64,000 nt of DNA from Gluconacetobacter tumulisoli (GTDB lineage Bacteria > Pseudomonadota > Alphaproteobacteria > Acetobacterales > Acetobacteraceae): positions 124,001 to 188,000 of the forward strand of contig NZ_JABEQM010000005.1 of assembly GCF_014174155.1 (NCBI RefSeq), in the 5' to 3' direction. A program made the position numbers and the translations under genes. The notes below the pieces were generated by a model. It had not been told where the DNA came from and ran no database searches. It saw only the letters and a list, made by a program, of their open reading frames with translations. Positions 60,419 to 64,000 of this stretch are shown in pieces. Each line of letters starts with the position of its first letter. Positions within the stretch are counted from its first letter, which is position 1.

Positions 60419-63400
60419 TCACTGGCCGTCGAACACATAGTGAAGCAGCAGCATGCCGCTGGCCTCCGACCAGCTTCCGGCGCGGGTATATCCGCCCTCC
60501 AGGCCCAGCCTCAACTCGGGATTCACCTGGTAGGCCACGCGCGCCCGCCCTGTGCCGGCCACACCGCTTGCACCCTGCTTGCCGAAACTGTTCGGCTGCG
60601 CCGCCATCGATGCCTGTTGCAACCCGTCATCCAGCGGATAGTACGGCGCGGCGGCATCATCGTAATTCTGGTACCCGGCCTCGCCGCGCAGGAACCACGT
60701 CCAGCGGTCGACATGCCCGGAATATTCGATCGTGGGCATGATGGCGTAATAGGATTGCGGCGAGAAATACCCCCCCTGGCCCCAGGTAAAGACGTAGGCG
60801 TTCCTCTTGTAGCCAAAATACGTCAGGTCGATGCCCAGCCGCAGACGCTGACGCTGATCCATCTCCCATACCGTCGCGCTGCCGCCGAGCCCGGCCTCGA
60901 TTTCGGTATTGTCGGCAACATGGGTTCCACTGAGATACGCGAAGCCGCCGCCCGCATAGAGATTCCAGATCGGCGTCGCCCATTCCAGCGCGCCGTGGCC
61001 GCTCAGCCGCGTCACGCCGCCCCACACGCGCCCCGTGCCGGGATCGCGCATCCCGGCGTAGGAAAGCTCGCTGTCCGTCACCATGCGGCGGTCGCCGGTG
61101 ATCCGCAGGGTCAGGCCGGGCGCCAGATGCGGGGCGAATTCGACACCGCCCACGACATTGGCGATCGGGAAACCCAGCGGGGTCGATCCGACATCGGCCG
61201 AAAACCAGTGATTGACATAGCGAAGGTCCAGCCCGACCCCCTGGGCATAATAGTGATGATAGGCCGACGCCGCCGCGCCGTTGACCAGGACGGTGCCGAA
61301 CTGGCGCGCGGTGTAGGCGGCATCCAGCGGATCGCCGGTGAACAGCATGATCGGCGTCACCGAAAAACTCATCCGATGCAGCCAGGACGAAAAAGGCAGC
61401 GTCCCGGTCATCGGGATGGCCAGTTCGGTCAACTGCCCCAGCCCGCCGCTGCCCAGGCGGCTTCTGACATAGACATTGGCATCGACCTGCGGCGAGACGG
61501 AATCGCGCAGATAGACGATCTGCCGATTCACCGCCGCTGCCTGGCCGTCCTGCGGCCGATAATGGTAACTGGCCGGCAGGGCCGCGCCACGCTGGGGATC
61601 GTACGCGATGTCGATCTCGGGCCAGCGATCATCCGGCTGCCGTAGCGCATCCGCGCCGCATTCGGCGTCGGCCGCCGCGCGGCATTGCAGGTCGCGCAGA
61701 TGCCGGAGGTCCGCAAGCTGCTGCGCGTCGTGGCCATCGGCACGGTCGTTCTCGGCCCGCACCTGCCATGAAAGGGGGTTGTCAGGATCGCGCGTCGTCA
61801 GTTGCTGCGCCATCGACCGGGCCAGGGGACGATCGTTCGTGGCAAGCGCATCCAGCGCGACGGCGGCCATCGCCTCCACGCTGTCGGGCCGCATCCGCAG
61901 GGCGCCCTGGTCGGTGCGCAGCGCAAGGTCGGATTTGCCCTGCGCGCGATAGACCCGTCCCAACGCCAGCCACGCTCGCGCGGCGTCGGGATGCGCCGCG
62001 ACCACGGGCGCAATGGTGCCGTAGGCATCGTCCGGCAGTTTCTGCCCGACCAGACGGTCGGTCTTCAGGACCGCAAGGCCGACCGCCACATCCTCGCGCG
62101 CCTGGGCCTCGTCCGCCGTGGGCGACATGACCTGTTCCTGCATCAGGCGGTCGTAATCCTCCAGGAACCGCTGCGTGTCGCCGACCGATTGCAGCCGCAG
62201 GGACAGGCCGGCATAAGCCAGCCGCTGGCTGGGTCGGGGGGACGGGGTAATCGCGGCCTCATGCGCCACGACCCATCGCGCGCTGCCTACATCGTGCCCG
62301 TCCAGCAGCGCGTTCACCAGGATCGCAGCGCGATCGCCCGTGGGATCGGGCTGGTCCGCCAGGACAAGGATCGAGCGCATGTCGTTGGGCGGCAGCGCCC
62401 TGATCTGCCGGTACAGGGCAATCTGCCGCGTGATCCGCGCCATGTCGGCATTGTCCGCCGCAGGCGGCAGCCGGGCTATCAATCGTTGCGCCCAATCGAT
62501 ATCATGACCGGACATGGCAAAGATGATCCCGGCCTGGAGATTGGCCGCCGGCGCATGGACGTCCTGTGTCAGCCCGGCCATCAGGTCGCGGGCGTCCCGC
62601 GTCCGGCCGTCGCGGTACAGCGCCTGCGCAAGGCCCAGGGTCCGCCACGGATCGCCGGGCATCCTGTCCAGCGCCTGGCGCAGGAAGCCGATCCGTTCGA
62701 CGTCGGTCCTGGCATGGGCGGCACGGTCCGCATCGTCGGCCGCCTGCAGCCGCGGCAGCAGCGCCGGCCGGTCCGTCGCCAGGCGCGCCATCAGAACCCG
62801 GGCCTCGTCCCCCTGCCCGCGCTGGAACAGCAGGTCGGCCAGGTTGAAGCTGGCGTCGGGATCATGCGGACGACGACGCAGCACCTCGCGATAGATCCGT
62901 TCGGCATCGGCGACGCGTCCCTGCCGCCGGTCCAGGCCGCCCTCCATCATCAGGACGGCCAGCGCCAGTTCGGGCCGCTGCTGCGCCAGGCGGGCCAGGG
63001 CGGCACGCGCCGCGTCATACTGGCCGTCCGCCATCAGACGGGTGATCCGGACGATGTCGGGATCATCCCCCCCGACCTCGTCAAGGCTCCTGATCGCCGC
63101 GCGCCAGTGCGGCGCGCGCGCCGCGTCCGCCGCGATCGCCCGACGGAAATAACCGCGCGCCACCGCCGGCTGCCGCCGCCGCTGGGCAGTCAGCCCCAGC
63201 CCGCCCAGCACGTCCGCATCCTGCGGATTGACGGCCAGGGCACGCTGGAACGCCGCGTCGGCCGCATCCAGCCGCCCATGGGCCAGCAGCACATAGCCTT
63301 CGGTCCGGTCGTTCCCCTCGTCGATCATCGCCTGGGTGGCCCGCGCCTTCTCCAGCCGGCCGACGATCATGGCGTCGTCGGGATGCAGCGCCAGCCAGTC

Positions 63401-64000
63401 CATGTAAAGCGGGATGCTGGCACCGACGATCGGCATCCACGACAGCGTATCCCGCCACGCCCGCACCGCCAGCCCGCGAATGACCGGCGGGGCGGTGCCC
63501 AGCGCCAGCCGGCGCAGTTCCGCCAGCCCCGCCGGACGCGTGACGTCGCGATAGGTCAGGATCTGGGCCAGCGTCAGGCGCGCATCCAGATCGTGCGGAC
63601 TGCTGGCGACCAGCGCCGACAGTTTCGCGCGGGCGTCGTTATATCCCAGGATGGTCCCACCCAGGACACGGTAGTATTCCAGCGCCAGCCCGGGCGGGGG
63701 ATCGCCATTGTGAAACAGGTCGCGGTAGCGAAGCATCGCCGCCAGCATGTTGCCCGATCCGGCAAGGCGGCGTGCCTCCGCCAGCCCCTGGGGATCGACC
63801 GGACCGAACCGCAGCGCCGCGCGCAGGCGTCCCACCTGGTCCGCGCTGCCGCCCGCCCTGACGAGGCGGTCCAGCGTGTTCCGGGCGCTGTCCAGATCGC
63901 CGCCGTCGACCTGGATGATCCCCAGCATCGCCAGCGCGTCCCCATTGCCGGGCTGGATGGCGAGCGCCCGCTGGATGCTGTCCAGCGCCTTGGCGGGCTG
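60419..64000 (-). CDS. bcsC: Cellulose synthase subunit BcsC, 5' end cut by window edge
   Basis: 1193 codons are visible of a protein normally ~1300 long. The first ~800 residues are tetratricopeptide-type repeats (repeated A-rich pairs such as NPQDADVLGGLGLTAQRR and HPDAARAWLALGRVYRAQG), which line the periplasm. The last ~380 residues form the BCSC_C outer-membrane barrel (DANVYVRSRLGSGGLGQLTEL to LLHYVFDGQ). It exports the cellulose chain made by BcsAB. A secreted SGNH hydrolase gene follows with overlap. The N-terminus and the rest of the cellulose operon lie beyond the right edge. Confidence 0.95.
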   Translation of the reverse strand, partial: QPAKALDSIQRALAIQPGNGDALAMLGIIQVDGGDLDSARNTLDRLVRAGGSADQVGRLRAALRFGPVDPQGLAEARRLAGSGNMLAAMLRYRDLFHNGDPPPGLALEYYRVLGGTILGYNDARAKLSALVASSPHDLDARLTLAQILTYRDVTRPAGLAELRRLALGTAPPVIRGLAVRAWRDTLSWMPIVGASIPLYMDWLALHPDDAMIVGRLEKARATQAMIDEGNDRTEGYVLLAHGRLDAADAAFQRALAVNPQDADVLGGLGLTAQRRRQPAVARGYFRRAIAADAARAPHWRAAIRSLDEVGGDDPDIVRITRLMADGQYDAARAALARLAQQRPELALAVLMMEGGLDRRQGRVADAERIYREVLRRRPHDPDASFNLADLLFQRGQGDEARVLMARLATDRPALLPRLQAADDADRAAHARTDVERIGFLRQALDRMPGDPWRTLGLAQALYRDGRTRDARDLMAGLTQDVHAPAANLQAGIIFAMSGHDIDWAQRLIARLPPAADNADMARITRQIALYRQIRALPPNDMRSILVLADQPDPTGDRAAILVNALLDGHDVGSARWVVAHEAAITPSPRPSQRLAYAGLSLRLQSVGDTQRFLEDYDRLMQEQVMSPTADEAQAREDVAVGLAVLKTDRLVGQKLPDDAYGTIAPVVAAHPDAARAWLALGRVYRAQGKSDLALRTDQGALRMRPDSVEAMAAVALDALATNDRPLARSMAQQLTTRDPDNPLSWQVRAENDRADGHDAQQLADLRHLRDLQCRAAADAECGADALRQPDDRWPEIDIAYDPQRGAALPASYHYRPQDGQAAAVNRQIVYLRDSVSPQVDANVYVRSRLGSGGLGQLTELAIPMTGTLPFSSWLHRMSFSVTPIMLFTGDPLDAAYTARQFGTVLVNGAAASAYHHYYAQGVGLDLRYVNHWFSADVGSTPLGFPIANVVGGVEFAPHLAPGLTLRITGDRRMVTDSELSYAGMRDPGTGRVWGGVTRLSGHGALEWATPIWNLYAGGGFAYLSGTHVADNTEIEAGLGGSATVWEMDQRQRLRLGIDLTYFGYKRNAYVFTWGQGGYFSPQSYYAIMPTIEYSGHVDRWTWFLRGEAGYQNYDDAAAPYYPLDDGLQQASMAAQPNSFGKQGASGVAGTGRARVAYQVNPELRLGLEGGYTRAGSWSEASGMLLLHYVFDGQ

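Overview
The window is high-GC DNA packed with genes and looks like the chromosome of an acetic acid bacterium (Acetobacteraceae, of the Gluconacetobacter/Komagataeibacter kind). That placement is an inference. It rests on base composition, a cellulose-synthase BcsC gene at the right edge, an OprB sugar porin, ATP-type PEP carboxykinase, and many alphaproteobacterial transporters and oxidoreductases. I saw no rRNA, tRNA, CRISPR array, transposase or phage gene.

Layout, left to right. (1) 1-2.9 kb: the 5' part of pckA, divergent from an MFS sugar porter. (2) 3-11 kb: a catabolic locus on the minus strand (SelA-like PLP enzyme, GntP permease, D-serine dehydratase/D-threonine aldolase-fold enzyme, RidA, M81/MlrC hydrolase), divergent from an IclR regulator and a PLP aminotransferase. 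The enzyme set suggests uptake and ammonia elimination from a beta-hydroxy D-amino acid or an amino-aldonate. (3) 11-16.4 kb: two pirins, a CPA1 Na+/H+ antiporter, a frameshifted FMN reductase, and a LysR regulator divergent from the second pirin (a YhaJ/YhaK-like pair). (4) 16.6-24.2 kb: a second catabolic locus with its own IclR regulator: TonB receptor, MOSC protein, VanB-type reductase, RidA-like protein and ACS-family MFS transporter on the minus strand, divergent from a D-2-hydroxyacid dehydrogenase. Related palindromes lie in the dehydrogenase/receptor gap and upstream of the IclR gene.

(5) 24.4-31.7 kb: a tightly overlapped operon: NtaA/SnaA-type flavin monooxygenase, Rieske oxygenase, a chimeric NCS1 permease fused in frame to an ABC-type solute-binding domain, an ABC permease and an ABC ATPase, with a class II aldolase upstream. 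The chimera is the most unusual object in the window. (6) 31.7-33.8 kb: LpxH-like phosphatase and GT4 glycosyltransferase. (7) 33.9-40.3 kb: cobalamin module: riboswitch, BtuB, BtuF-, BtuC- and BtuD-like proteins, a CobC-like phosphatase and BluB. (8) 40.5-43.1 kb: mntH, divergent from mntR across a palindrome-rich gap, then a small exported protein. (9) 43.1-46.5 kb: OprB porin and a ferrous-iron uptake set (cupredoxin, FTR1, P19) behind a TGCGA/TCGCA palindrome. (10) 46.5-48.2 kb: a small membrane protein, an uncharacterised protein and a SCO protein. (11) 48.3-57.2 kb: an orphan HAE1 RND pump, convergent with a complete metal-type RND operon (TolC-type OMF, adaptor, CzcA-like pump). (12) 57.6-64 kb: a membrane-anchored cytochrome c, a tiny membrane protein, and the end of a cellulose operon (BcsC, then a secreted SGNH hydrolase).

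Start codons were re-chosen from ribosome-binding sites and family alignment, because several open frames extend well upstream of the real start. GTG and TTG starts are common here. Many neighbours overlap by ATGA or GTGA, indicating translational coupling.
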